Counted from the first letter of the stretch, positions 1 to 7,006 are shown. The stretch: 11,462 nucleotides of DNA from Pseudomonadota bacterium (GCA_025360685.1 JANYBR010000194.1:1-11462); one strand, 5' to 3'. Numbers and translations are program-made. Notes: a model not told the origin generated them from the sequence alone.

Positions 1-865
1 CCAGATTCGCCGTAACGGCCTGCCCGACCAGAAGCGGCGCTACCTGCCCAAGCTGATCTCCGGCGAGCATGTCGGCGCGCTGGCGATGAGCGAAACCGGC
101 TCCGGTTCTGACGTCGTGTCCATGAAACTGCGCGCCGACAAGAAGGGCGACCGCTTCATCCTCAATGGCACCAAGATGTGGATCACCAATGGTCCAATCG
201 CCGATACACTGGTCGTCTACGCCCGTTCCGATCAAAATGCCCGCGAGCGCGGGATCACCGCCTTCATCATCGAAAAGGGCTTCAAGGGTTTCACCACGGC
301 GCAGAAGCTAGACAAGCTCGGCATGCGCGGCAGCGACACCGGCGAACTCGTCTTTCAGGACTGCGAAGTTCCGGGCGAGAACGTTCTGGGCGGCGAAGGA
401 CGCGGCGTGAACGTGCTGATGAGCGGCCTCGACTATGAACGCGCCGTGCTGGCCGCGGGCTCGGTCGGCATCATGCAGGCGTGCCTCGACGTGGTCGTTC
501 CCTACGTGCATGAGCGCACGCAGTTCGGCGAGCCGATCGGGTCGTTTCAGCTCATGCAGGGCAAGCTCGCCGACATGTATGTCGCACTATCCGCCACGCG
601 ATCTTATGTCTACGCAGTCGCGCAGGCCTGCGACCGCGGACAGACCACGCGCAAGGATGCTGCGGGTGCGATTCTGTACGCCGCCGAAAAGGGCACGTGG
701 ATGGCACTGCAGGCGATTCAGTGCCTCGGCGGCAATGGCTACATCAACGACTATCCGACGGGCCGGCTGCTGCGCGATGCCAAGCTCTACGAGATTGGTG
801 CCGGCACCAGCGAGATACGCCGCTGGCTGATCGGGCGCGAATTGTTTGAAGAGTCCGGCAACTAG
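1..865 (+). CDS. ivd: Isovaleryl-CoA dehydrogenase, C-terminal 287 residues (5' end outside window)
   Basis: FAD-dependent enzyme that oxidises isovaleryl-CoA to 3-methylcrotonyl-CoA in leucine breakdown and passes electrons to ETF. The open frame enters from the left edge (first full codon at base 2), so about 100 N-terminal residues are missing from a family length near 390; the ATG at 86 is internal. Visible are acyl-CoA dehydrogenase signature 1 (AMSETGSGSD, from base 83) and signature 2 (QCLGGNGYIND, from base 719). Two details point to isovaleryl-CoA dehydrogenase over other family members. The Glu of SGLDYER (bases 437-439) matches the catalytic Glu254 of human IVD. The usual C-terminal catalytic Glu of straight-chain enzymes is replaced by Ala in YEIGAGTSE. 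HFQLMQGKLADMY-like and YVYAVAQACD stretches also match IVD. It is convergent with the next gene, 9 bases away. The carboxylase genes for its product lie about 2 kb downstream. Confidence 0.95.
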   Translation, partial: QIRRNGLPDQKRRYLPKLISGEHVGALAMSETGSGSDVVSMKLRADKKGDRFILNGTKMWITNGPIADTLVVYARSDQNARERGITAFIIEKGFKGFTTAQKLDKLGMRGSDTGELVFQDCEVPGENVLGGEGRGVNVLMSGLDYERAVLAAGSVGIMQACLDVVVPYVHERTQFGEPIGSFQLMQGKLADMYVALSATRSYVYAVAQACDRGQTTRKDAAGAILYAAEKGTWMALQAIQCLGGNGYINDYPTGRLLRDAKLYEIGAGTSEIRRWLIGRELFEESGN

Positions 866-880
866 CGCATCGCGCTATTT
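860..880. terminator. Small hairpin spanning both convergent stop codons, possible weak bidirectional terminator
   Basis: TAGCGC (863-868), three loop bases and GCGCTA (872-877) form a perfect 6-bp stem. Past one mismatch the flanks AA (860-861) and TT (879-880) also pair. The TAG stop of ivd (863-865) begins the left arm, and the TAG stop of the minus-strand gene (875-877, read as CTA) ends the right arm. Only three T residues follow on the plus strand, so intrinsic termination would be weak. The hairpin is read directly from the sequence; a terminator function is inferred. Confidence 0.35.
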
Positions 881-1663
881 CAGCGAGCCGCCCTTGCTCA
901 TCAGCGTGACGAGGCTGTCGGCATAGAGCAAGCCGATCGGCTTGCGGTGATAGGCATTCTGAAGGACGACGAGTTGGCGTATGCCACCTCCCATGCGCAT
1001 CGCCGCTTCGGAGAGCAGCGCACTGTCCGAAATGACATCGCTCTTCGTGGCGCCGCCGATGCGGCGAAGGTCTTGAGCATTGAACGAGCCGGCATAGATG
1101 TCGGTGATGGCACGGGCGATGTACGCTTCGGCCGCACCCGGATCGATGAAGGCCGAACGGGCATGCAGCGCCGGAATGTAGCCGATGAACTCCTTGTGAT
1201 CGTCATACAGGATGACGTGATCGAAGTTCTGCTCCCTGCGAAGGCCGTCGAAGATCTCCCTCAGCTTGACCGGATTGAACGGCTCGCCGCCCTTCGACGG
1301 TCCGCGTAAACTGAGCGTGATGGTTTTGTCGCGGTATTTCTCGGGATTTTTGACGGTGTCGAGATCGCGCGCGAAGGTCTCGGGGCGAACCGACAGGGCC
1401 TGAACTTTTTCCGTCGGAAAAGGACGGATCAGGTCCTCGATGTCGCAAAGCCGTTTGGACATTAGTTCGCTTGGGCTGATCTTTGCCGGCGTTCTGTTCA
1501 GGAGCAGGAACACGATGGCGCCGAGCGCCACGCCGGTTGAAACCGCGGCTGCGCCGAGCATGAGCTGCGCCAGCGGAATCTGGACACCCGCGTAGGGGAG
1601 CAGAAATATCCCCGACGCCACGAATATAGTTGTCCCGCACGCTGCAAGGAGCGACTTGTTCAT
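875..1663 (-). CDS. Uncharacterised membrane protein with two N-terminal helices and a CBS-like cytoplasmic region
   Basis: I do not recognise this 262-residue protein by name. Residues about 6-27 and 32-55 are two strongly hydrophobic segments separated by a short turn, so it is probably anchored in the inner membrane with a soluble C-terminal part of about 200 residues. In that part, HVILYDDHKEFIGYIPA (near 148-164) and the stretch from DVISDSALLSEAAMRM to QLVVLQN...PIGLLYADSL (near 208-255) have the beta-alpha-beta pattern of paired CBS (nucleotide-sensing) motifs. This is a judgement by eye, not a profile match. The ATG at 1663 is chosen because it begins just before the first helix; no good ribosome binding site precedes it. 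The gene lies opposite to the leucine-catabolism genes, between ivd (convergent) and the thiolase gene (divergent). Its role is unknown. Confidence 0.8.
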   Translation of the reverse strand: MNKSLLAACGTTIFVASGIFLLPYAGVQIPLAQLMLGAAAVSTGVALGAIVFLLLNRTPAKISPSELMSKRLCDIEDLIRPFPTEKVQALSVRPETFARDLDTVKNPEKYRDKTITLSLRGPSKGGEPFNPVKLREIFDGLRREQNFDHVILYDDHKEFIGYIPALHARSAFIDPGAAEAYIARAITDIYAGSFNAQDLRRIGGATKSDVISDSALLSEAAMRMGGGIRQLVVLQNAYHRKPIGLLYADSLVTLMSKGGSLK

Positions 1664-1783
1664 ACCCCAACCCCGGCCGGCTTATTGGCCGGACTCGCAT
1701 TTTGATGATAACTCAGGGTTTCGCGTTGGTCATCGAATTTGTACCAGTCCGGGACCGGCACTTTATCGAAGGAAGACAGCACC
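1664..1783. promoter_or_regulatory. Divergent intergenic region between membrane protein and thiolase genes
   Basis: These 120 bases must hold the start signals for the minus-strand membrane gene and probably those of the thiolase-carboxylase unit. CCGGCC (1673-1678) and GGCCGG (1687-1692) can form a 6-bp hairpin with an 8-base loop; GGCCGG also occurs as a direct repeat at 1675-1680 and 1687-1692. A poor sigma-70-like candidate on the plus strand is TTGGCC (1685-1690), 16 bases, then GATAAC (1707-1712). None of these is strong, so the promoter assignment rests mainly on gene orientation. Confidence 0.35.
1768..1775 (+). promoter_or_regulatory. Ribosome binding site of the thiolase gene
   Basis: GAAGGAAG lies 8 bases before the ATG at 1784 and decides the start. 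An upstream in-frame TTG at 1739 would add 15 residues with no family similarity, so it is rejected. Confidence 0.75.
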
Positions 1784-2965
1784 ATGGCAGCACAAGACGT
1801 AGTGATTCTCTCCGGCGCGAGAACACCGATGGGCGGCTTCCAGGGAGAGCTTTCCGGACGCACCGCGCCCGAACTTGGCGCGGCGGCAATCGGCGAAGCC
1901 GTACGGCGCTCCGGCGTTTCGGCCAATGAGATCGACGAGACAGTTATGGGTTGCGTGTTGCCCGGCGGCCTTGGTCAGGCGCCCGCGCGACAGGCTGCGG
2001 TTTACGCCGGCGTGCCGTTCAGCGTTCCGGCCACAACGATCAACAAGATGTGCGGATCTGGCATGAAGGCCGTGATGATGGCCGCCGACCAGATCTCCAC
2101 CGGCCGGGCCAGCCTGGCTATCGCGGGCGGCATGGAGAGCATGTCCAACGCTCCATACTTGCTGCCCAAGGCGCGTGGCGGCTTGCGCTTGGGGCATGGC
2201 GAGGTGAAGGATTCGATGTTCCTCGACGGCCTTGAGGACGCCTATGAACATCGTCTCATGGGTACCTATGCCGAGGACGCGGCCCGTCACTATCAATTCA
2301 CGCGCGCCGAACAGGATGCCTATGCGACGGAGTCGCTCGCACGTGCCAAGCGTGCACAGGATTCTGGTGCGTTCCTGTCGGAAATTATCGCAGTGAACGT
2401 GCCGGCGAAGGGCGGCGAAGTCAGCGTTGCGGCCGACGAACAACCGCGCAAGGCGGACCCGTCGAAGATTGCGACGCTCAAGCCTGCCTTTGCAAAGGAC
2501 GGCACGGTCACCGCTGCGAATTCTTCTTCGATATCCGACGGCGCGGCGGCTCTGATCCTTGCGAGCGCCGACGAAGCCAAGAAGCGCGGGCTCAAGCCCA
2601 TTGCGCGGATCGTGGCGCAGGCGAGCAATGCCGCGGAACCAAAATGGTTCACCACCGCTCCGGTCGGCGCAATCGAAAAAGTCCTGAAGGCTGCCGGCTG
2701 GAAGAAGGAAGACGTCGATCTGTTCGAAATCAATGAAGCCTTCGCGGTGGTCGCGATGATCGCCATGCGCGACCTCGGCTTGCCGCACGAGAAGGTCAAC
2801 GTGAATGGCGGTGCCTGCGCCCTTGGCCATCCGATTGGCGCGTCCGGTGCGCGCATCATCGTGACCTTGCTCGCCGCACTGGAAAAGCGCGGCCTGAAGC
2901 GCGGTGTGGCAGCCCTCTGCATTGGCGGCGGCGAAGCGACGGCCGTAGCGGTCGAGCGCCTGTGA
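1784..2965 (+). CDS. Acetyl-CoA acetyltransferase (biosynthetic-type thiolase)
   Basis: Catalyses reversible condensation or cleavage between two acetyl-CoA and acetoacetyl-CoA in the cytoplasm. At 393 residues it has the usual thiolase II length. The nucleophile is Cys90 in NKMCGSGMKA. Asn317 lies in INEAFAVV, His349 in GHPIGASGAR, and the second catalytic Cys379 in LCIGGGEA. These sit one residue beyond the Zoogloea PhaA positions (89, 316, 348, 378), an almost gap-free match. It is the first gene of the plus-strand unit and overlaps the carboxylase beta gene by 4 bases (GTGA, 2962-2965). From context it probably handles acetoacetyl-CoA produced from leucine, but an equally active role in polyhydroxybutyrate or ketone metabolism (phaA or atoB type) cannot be excluded, so no symbol is given. 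Confidence 0.93.
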   Translation: MAAQDVVILSGARTPMGGFQGELSGRTAPELGAAAIGEAVRRSGVSANEIDETVMGCVLPGGLGQAPARQAAVYAGVPFSVPATTINKMCGSGMKAVMMAADQISTGRASLAIAGGMESMSNAPYLLPKARGGLRLGHGEVKDSMFLDGLEDAYEHRLMGTYAEDAARHYQFTRAEQDAYATESLARAKRAQDSGAFLSEIIAVNVPAKGGEVSVAADEQPRKADPSKIATLKPAFAKDGTVTAANSSSISDGAAALILASADEAKKRGLKPIARIVAQASNAAEPKWFTTAPVGAIEKVLKAAGWKKEDVDLFEINEAFAVVAMIAMRDLGLPHEKVNVNGGACALGHPIGASGARIIVTLLAALEKRGLKRGVAALCIGGGEATAVAVERL

Positions 2966-4569
2966 GCATTCTTAAATCCGCGCTCACTTCCAACGATGGC
3001 GCATTCAAGTCGAACGCGGCTGCGATGCGAGCGCTTGTCGATGAGTTGAAAGCAAGACAGGCGACCGCCGCACTGGGTGGTGACGAACGCTCGCGCAAGA
3101 GGCACGCCGAACGGGGCAAGCTCCTGCCGCGCGACCGGGTCGAGCGGCTGATCGATCCCGGCTCGCCGTTTCTGGAACTATCGCCGCTCGCGGCTTTTGG
3201 CATGTACGAAGGCGATATCCACGGCGCGGGCATCATCACCGGCATCGGCCGCGTGTCGGGTCGCGAGTGCGTCATCGTGTGCAACGACGCGACGATCAAG
3301 GGCGGCACCTACTATCCAATCACGGTGAAAAAGCATTTGCGGGCGCAGGAGATCGCGCGCGAGAACAACCTGCCTTGCATCTACCTCGTGGATTCCGGCG
3401 GAGCGAACCTGCCGAACCAGGCCGAGATCTTCCCCGACCGCGAACATTTTGGACGCATCTTCTTCAATCAGGCCAATATGAGCGCCGCGGGCATTCCGCA
3501 GATCGCCAGCGTCATGGGTTCGTGCACGGCGGGCGGCGCCTACGTTCCGGCGATGAGCGACGAGACCATCATCGTCAAGGGGCAGGGCACAATCTTCCTC
3601 GGCGGTCCGCCACTGGTGAAGGCGGCCACGGGCGAGATTGTCACGGCAGAGGATTTGGGCGGCGCAGATGTCCATGCGCGGCTCTCGGGCGTTGCCGATC
3701 ACTACGCCAATGACGATACGCATGCGCTGGCAATCGTTAGACACATCGTGGCAAATCTGAACTACAGGAAGCAACCGAACATTCCGTTGTCGGCGCCCAA
3801 GCAGCCGCTGTTCGATACCGCCGAACTGAGCGGCATCGTGCCTCCGACCCTCGTAGTCCAGTACGACGTGCGCGAGATCATCGCCCGGCTCGTCGATGGC
3901 TCGCAGTTCGACGAATTCAAGAAGCTCTACGGCACGACCATCGTGACCGGATTCGCCAAACTGGAAGGCATGCCGCTCGGCATCATCGCCAATAACGGCA
4001 TTCTTTTTTCGGAGTCGGCGCTCAAGGCGGCGCACTTCATCGAGCTGTGCTGCCAGCGGCGCATTCCGTTGCTCTTCCTGCAGAACATTGCGGGCTTCAT
4101 GGTCGGCCAGAAATACGAGGCTGGCGGCATCGCCAAGGATGGCGCGAAGATGGTCACCGCCGTTGCCTGCGCGCAGGTGCCAAAAATCACGCTCATCATC
4201 GGTGGCAGTTATGGCGCGGGCAATTACGGCATGTGTGGCCGCGCCTACTCGCCGCGTTTCATGTTCGCCTGGCCGAATGCGCGCATCTCGGTGATGGGGG
4301 GCGAGCAGGCGGCCTCCGTGCTCGCCACGGTCAAGCGCGATGGCATGGAGGCGCGGGGCGAAAAGTGGAGCGTCGAGGAGGAAAAGGCATTCAAGGATCC
4401 GATTCGCGCGCGCTACGAGGAAGAGGGCAATCCCTATTTTGCCACCGCACGGCTGTGGGACGACGGCATCATCGCACCCGCCGACACGCGCCGGGTGTTG
4501 GCACTCGCCTTCTCCGCCTGCCTCAACGCGCCTATCGGGGCAACGAAGTTCGGCGTGTTCAGGATGTAA
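2962..4569 (+). CDS. mccB: 3-Methylcrotonyl-CoA carboxylase beta subunit (carboxyltransferase)
   Basis: Carboxyltransferase subunit that moves the carboxyl group from carboxybiotin to 3-methylcrotonyl-CoA, giving 3-methylglutaconyl-CoA. Its 535 residues match the family length. Two crotonase-like halves are visible. The N-terminal half carries RDRVERLIDPG, then NDATIKGGTYYPITVKK, LVDSGGANLPNQAEIFPD and GSCTAGGAYVPAMSDE. The C-terminal half carries the run beginning NIAGFMVGQKYEAGGIAKDG, IIGGSYGAGNYGMCGRAY and WPNARISVMGGEQAA. The GANLPNQAE and FMVGQKYEAGGIAK forms are characteristic of the methylcrotonyl enzyme rather than the propionyl enzyme. The start is GTG at 2962, inside the thiolase stop (GTGA); no strong ribosome binding site is seen, so translation is probably coupled to the thiolase gene. 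The alpha-subunit gene starts 2 bases after its stop. Confidence 0.96.
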   Translation: MSILKSALTSNDGAFKSNAAAMRALVDELKARQATAALGGDERSRKRHAERGKLLPRDRVERLIDPGSPFLELSPLAAFGMYEGDIHGAGIITGIGRVSGRECVIVCNDATIKGGTYYPITVKKHLRAQEIARENNLPCIYLVDSGGANLPNQAEIFPDREHFGRIFFNQANMSAAGIPQIASVMGSCTAGGAYVPAMSDETIIVKGQGTIFLGGPPLVKAATGEIVTAEDLGGADVHARLSGVADHYANDDTHALAIVRHIVANLNYRKQPNIPLSAPKQPLFDTAELSGIVPPTLVVQYDVREIIARLVDGSQFDEFKKLYGTTIVTGFAKLEGMPLGIIANNGILFSESALKAAHFIELCCQRRIPLLFLQNIAGFMVGQKYEAGGIAKDGAKMVTAVACAQVPKITLIIGGSYGAGNYGMCGRAYSPRFMFAWPNARISVMGGEQAASVLATVKRDGMEARGEKWSVEEEKAFKDPIRARYEEEGNPYFATARLWDDGIIAPADTRRVLALAFSACLNAPIGATKFGVFRM

Positions 4570-4571
4570 CG

Positions 4572-6461
4572 ATGTTTCGCACCCTCCTGATCGCCAATCG
4601 CGGCGAGATTGCCTGCCGGATCATGCGTACGGCGCAGCGCTTGGGGATCGCAACCGTGGCGGTCTATTCCGACGCCGATGCCGATGCCACCCATGTCGCG
4701 ATGGCGGACAAGGCCTTTCGCATCGGCCCGCCCAGTCCGCGCGAGTCCTATCTGAACATGGACGCAATCCTGAGGGCGGCAACGGCAAGCGGCGCAGAGG
4801 CTGTTCATCCCGGTTACGGATTTCTGTCGGAAAATGCCGAATTTGCCGAAGCCTGTGCGGCTGCAGGGATTGCATTTGTCGGACCGCCGGCGGCGGCCAT
4901 CCGCGCCATGGGTTTGAAGGATCGGGCCAAGGCTCTGATGGCCAAGGCCGGTGTGCCGATCGTTCCGGGCTATCTCGGCGACGATCAGTCCCCGGAGCAG
5001 TTGCGCAAGGAAGCGGACAAGATCGGCTATCCGGTTCTGATAAAGGCCGTGGCCGGCGGCGGCGGCAAGGGTATGCGACGGGTTGAGAGCGCTCCGAAGT
5101 TCGCAGCCGCGCTGGAAGGTGCCAAGCGGGAGGCCAAGTCGGCATTCGGCGAGGACAAGGTCCTCATCGAGAAATATGTGACGCGTCCGCGGCACATCGA
5201 AGTGCAGGTGTTCGCAGACGCGCATGGCAATGCGATTCACCTTTTCGAGCGCGACTGTTCGCTCCAGCGCCGCCACCAGAAGGTGATCGAGGAAGCGCCC
5301 GCGCCCGGCATGAGCGCCGCAATGCGAAAGAGCATCGGCGCAACGGCGGTGAAGGCGGCGAAGGCGGTCAACTATGTCGGAGCTGGAACGATCGAATTCA
5401 TCACTGACGCGTCCGACGGTCTGCGCCCGGACCGGATCTGGTTCATGGAGATGAATACACGATTGCAGGTCGAGCATCCGGTGACGGAGTCGATCACCGG
5501 CGCAGATCTTGTCGAATGGCAGCTGCGCGTCGCCGCCGGCGAAGCGCTGCCCCTGAAACAGAATGAGCTGCACATCAATGGTCATGCCATTGAAGCGCGG
5601 CTATACGCAGAAGATCCTCAGAAGGGCTTTCTCCCTTCGATCGGGCGGCTCGAATGGCTGCGTCTTCCCGAGTCCGTGCGCGTGGACACCGGCGTGCGCG
5701 AGGGCGATGCCGTCACACCGTTCTATGATCCGATGATTGCAAAAGTGATCGCGCGCGACGCGACGCGCGAAGGTGCCGCCGCCAAACTTGCTGCAGCTCT
5801 GGCGCAGGTCGAAATTGCGGGCTTGCAAACCAACAATGCGTTTCTCATTCGGGCGCTGACCCACCCGGAATTTGTGCGGGGCGACGTCGATACGGGCTTC
5901 ATCGATCGCCACCTGAGCGATCTGGTTCCCGCCGCGACCACTCCGGCCCGGAGCCTGCAGGCAGCGGCGCAGTTTATCGTCTCGGAGCACGGCAACGCCG
6001 GGTCGTCCGACCCCTGGAGCGCGCGTGACGGCTTTCGCCTTGGTGCTCGGACCCGGCCCGCGATCGAGTTCGCTGTCGACGGCGAGCGGATCCTGGTCGA
6101 GGTGACGGATTCGGCCTCGCCTGAAAGGGCCGTCCGGCTCGAGTCCGGCGCGATCGCCGTGATGGACCATGGCGAGACGATTGTGGTGCATCCCTATGAC
6201 CCATTCGCTGCCGCCGACGCTCTCGGTGCCGCGACGGATCGCATTGTCACACCGATGCCCGGCAAGATCGTCCAGTTGCTCGTGAAGGCCGGCGACATAG
6301 TCAAGCGCGGCCAGCCCTTGGCCGTGTTGGAAGCGATGAAGATGGAGCACACCTTGTCTGCTCCGGCCGACGATGTAATCGAGTCCGTGAATGTGTCGGC
6401 AGGCGATCAGGTCTCCGAAGGTACGATCGTTTTGCGCTTCGCGAGGGACAAGGCGGCGTGA
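4572..6461 (+). CDS. mccA: 3-Methylcrotonyl-CoA carboxylase alpha subunit (biotin carboxylase and biotin carrier)
   Basis: ATP- and bicarbonate-dependent subunit that carboxylates its own biotin and supplies it to the beta subunit. Its 629 residues are slightly short for bacterial MCC alpha chains (about 650-670). The biotin carboxylase part (about 1-445) begins FRTLLIANRGEIACRI, has the ATP-grasp loop AGGGGKGM with Lys166, and FMEMNTRLQVEHPVTE with Glu293, Asn295 and Arg297 at the active site. After a middle region, the biotin carrier domain (about 555-629) has EAMKMEH with biotinylated Lys590. The ATG at 4572 is preceded by AGGA (4561-4564) at 7 bases; longer readings of this frame back into mccB are artefacts. 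Pairing with the adjacent beta gene and ivd favours methylcrotonyl-CoA over propionyl- or geranyl-CoA as substrate. Confidence 0.95.
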   Translation: MFRTLLIANRGEIACRIMRTAQRLGIATVAVYSDADADATHVAMADKAFRIGPPSPRESYLNMDAILRAATASGAEAVHPGYGFLSENAEFAEACAAAGIAFVGPPAAAIRAMGLKDRAKALMAKAGVPIVPGYLGDDQSPEQLRKEADKIGYPVLIKAVAGGGGKGMRRVESAPKFAAALEGAKREAKSAFGEDKVLIEKYVTRPRHIEVQVFADAHGNAIHLFERDCSLQRRHQKVIEEAPAPGMSAAMRKSIGATAVKAAKAVNYVGAGTIEFITDASDGLRPDRIWFMEMNTRLQVEHPVTESITGADLVEWQLRVAAGEALPLKQNELHINGHAIEARLYAEDPQKGFLPSIGRLEWLRLPESVRVDTGVREGDAVTPFYDPMIAKVIARDATREGAAAKLAAALAQVEIAGLQTNNAFLIRALTHPEFVRGDVDTGFIDRHLSDLVPAATTPARSLQAAAQFIVSEHGNAGSSDPWSARDGFRLGARTRPAIEFAVDGERILVEVTDSASPERAVRLESGAIAVMDHGETIVVHPYDPFAAADALGAATDRIVTPMPGKIVQLLVKAGDIVKRGQPLAVLEAMKMEHTLSAPADDVIESVNVSAGDQVSEGTIVLRFARDKAA

Positions 6462-6889
6462 CACTTCATCTGCTCAAACTCTCCGTCGGTCCGGAGTCGC
6501 TGGCCGACCTGGCGCGCTGGCAAAATGCGCGCCTGAAAGAAAAAAAGAAAAAGCGTGAACCGTTGCTGCTGCAGCACGTCACGCGCATGACGCCAAAGCG
6601 CGGCGACCAGCTGCTCGCCGGTGGATCGATCTACTGGGTCATCAAAGGCCATATCGTTGCGCGCCAGAAGCTGGTCGCGCTGAAGCCCGTGCAGAAGTAT
6701 CACAAGCCGCATTGCGCATTGGTCTATGAGCCAAAGCTAATTCTGGTCGCGCGCCGCAGACATCGGCCGTTCCAGGGTTGGCGCTATCTTCTGCCCAAGG
6801 ACGCGCCGCCCGACATCACCGATCCGAAAAGCGCAAGGAATTTGCCGGAAGCGCTCAAGTCCGAATTGGCTGAGTTGGGGCTGCTGTAG
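6458..6889 (+). CDS. DUF1489 family protein of unknown function
   Basis: A 143-residue basic cytoplasmic protein with no signal peptide or membrane segment. The overall pattern matches DUF1489, a small conserved family largely limited to Alphaproteobacteria: MTLHLLKLSVG at the start, HVTRMTPKR, a GSIYWVIKG strand, then ALVYEPKLILV and PFQGWRYLLPKDAPPD. This family assignment is from memory of such proteins. Residues 27-33 are a lysine-rich stretch encoded by an unusually A-rich run (6536-6553). The GTG start at 6458 overlaps the mccA stop (GTGA), with purine-rich GAGGGA and AAGG just upstream. It is therefore probably co-transcribed and translationally coupled with the carboxylase, but nothing in the sequence shows a leucine-related function. 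It is convergent with panC. Confidence 0.85.
   Translation: MTLHLLKLSVGPESLADLARWQNARLKEKKKKREPLLLQHVTRMTPKRGDQLLAGGSIYWVIKGHIVARQKLVALKPVQKYHKPHCALVYEPKLILVARRRHRPFQGWRYLLPKDAPPDITDPKSARNLPEALKSELAELGLL
6541..6584 (+). other. Possible -1 frameshift signal (slippery heptamer plus stem) inside the DUF1489 gene
   Basis: The heptamer A AAA AAG (6541-6547) is in the correct phase for -1 slippage (gaA-AAA-AAG in the reading frame). Five bases later GCGTGA (6553-6558) can pair perfectly with TCACGC (6579-6584), enclosing an inner TGCTG/CAGCA hairpin (6564-6576). The -1 frame stops at once at TGA 6556-6558, giving a product of about 33 residues. The layout resembles dnaX, but no Shine-Dalgarno-like stimulator is seen upstream. 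A chance effect of a Lys-rich stretch is quite possible. Confidence 0.2.
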
Positions 6890-6900
6890 AGCCAAATATT

Positions 6901-6927
6901 GAGGGCGTCTTGTTGTCGCCGGCCCTC
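6901..6927. terminator. Short inverted repeat downstream of the DUF1489 gene
   Basis: GAGGGC (6901-6906) and GCCCTC (6922-6927) form a perfect 6-bp stem with a 15-base loop, 12 bases after the DUF1489 stop. There is no clear T-run, so this is only a weak terminator candidate next to the larger palindrome that follows. Confidence 0.2.
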
Positions 6928-6928
6928 G

Positions 6929-6989
6929 TCCTTCGACAAGCTCAGGATGCGGGCCAAAATTCATTCCTCATCCTGAGCCCGTCGAAGGA
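6929..6989. repeat. REP-like intergenic palindrome between convergent genes
   Basis: Two 21-base arms (6929-6949 and 6969-6989) are inverted copies matching at 19 of 21 positions, separated by a 19-base loop. The core is CCTTCGAC..GCTCAGGATG and its complement. This motif is known as an abundant dispersed palindrome in many alphaproteobacterial genomes (from memory, not searched). It sits in the 117-base spacer between the convergent DUF1489 gene and panC, the typical location for such elements. It could form a strong stem on either strand and act as a bidirectional terminator or mRNA stabiliser. Confidence 0.75.
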
Positions 6990-7006
6990 TGGCCGACAGG
7001 CTCGAT

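Noticed and set aside
86..88. ATG at 86 as the start of ivd
   Set aside because: The frame is open to the left edge, and the upstream residues (NGLPDQKRRYLPKLISGE) are conserved acyl-CoA dehydrogenase sequence. This ATG is the Met inside signature 1.
1763..2830. Minus-strand open frame of 355 codons opposite the thiolase gene
   Set aside because: The thiolase is complete with all catalytic residues; the antisense peptide has low-complexity Arg/Gly/His composition and no family resemblance.
4047..4571. Upstream extension of mccA by 175 codons into mccB
   Set aside because: The extension reads mccB in another frame and has no biotin carboxylase similarity. The ATG at 4572 has a Shine-Dalgarno sequence and starts exactly at the family N-terminus.
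4672..4690. Short GCCGAT tandem repeat in mccA (Asp-Ala-Asp-Ala)
   Set aside because: It has only two or three imperfect units and encodes the normal YSDAD...HVAMAD region of biotin carboxylases, so it is not a meaningful repeat.
3178..5585. Long minus-strand open frames opposite mccB (3178-4035) and mccA (4434-5585)
   Set aside because: Both are fully covered by well-conserved carboxylase genes on the plus strand and have shadow-type composition.
6890..7006. A small gene or RNA in the spacer between DUF1489 and panC
   Set aside because: The 117 bases are mostly occupied by inverted repeats. No ribosome binding site with a sensible short frame and no recognisable RNA family is visible.
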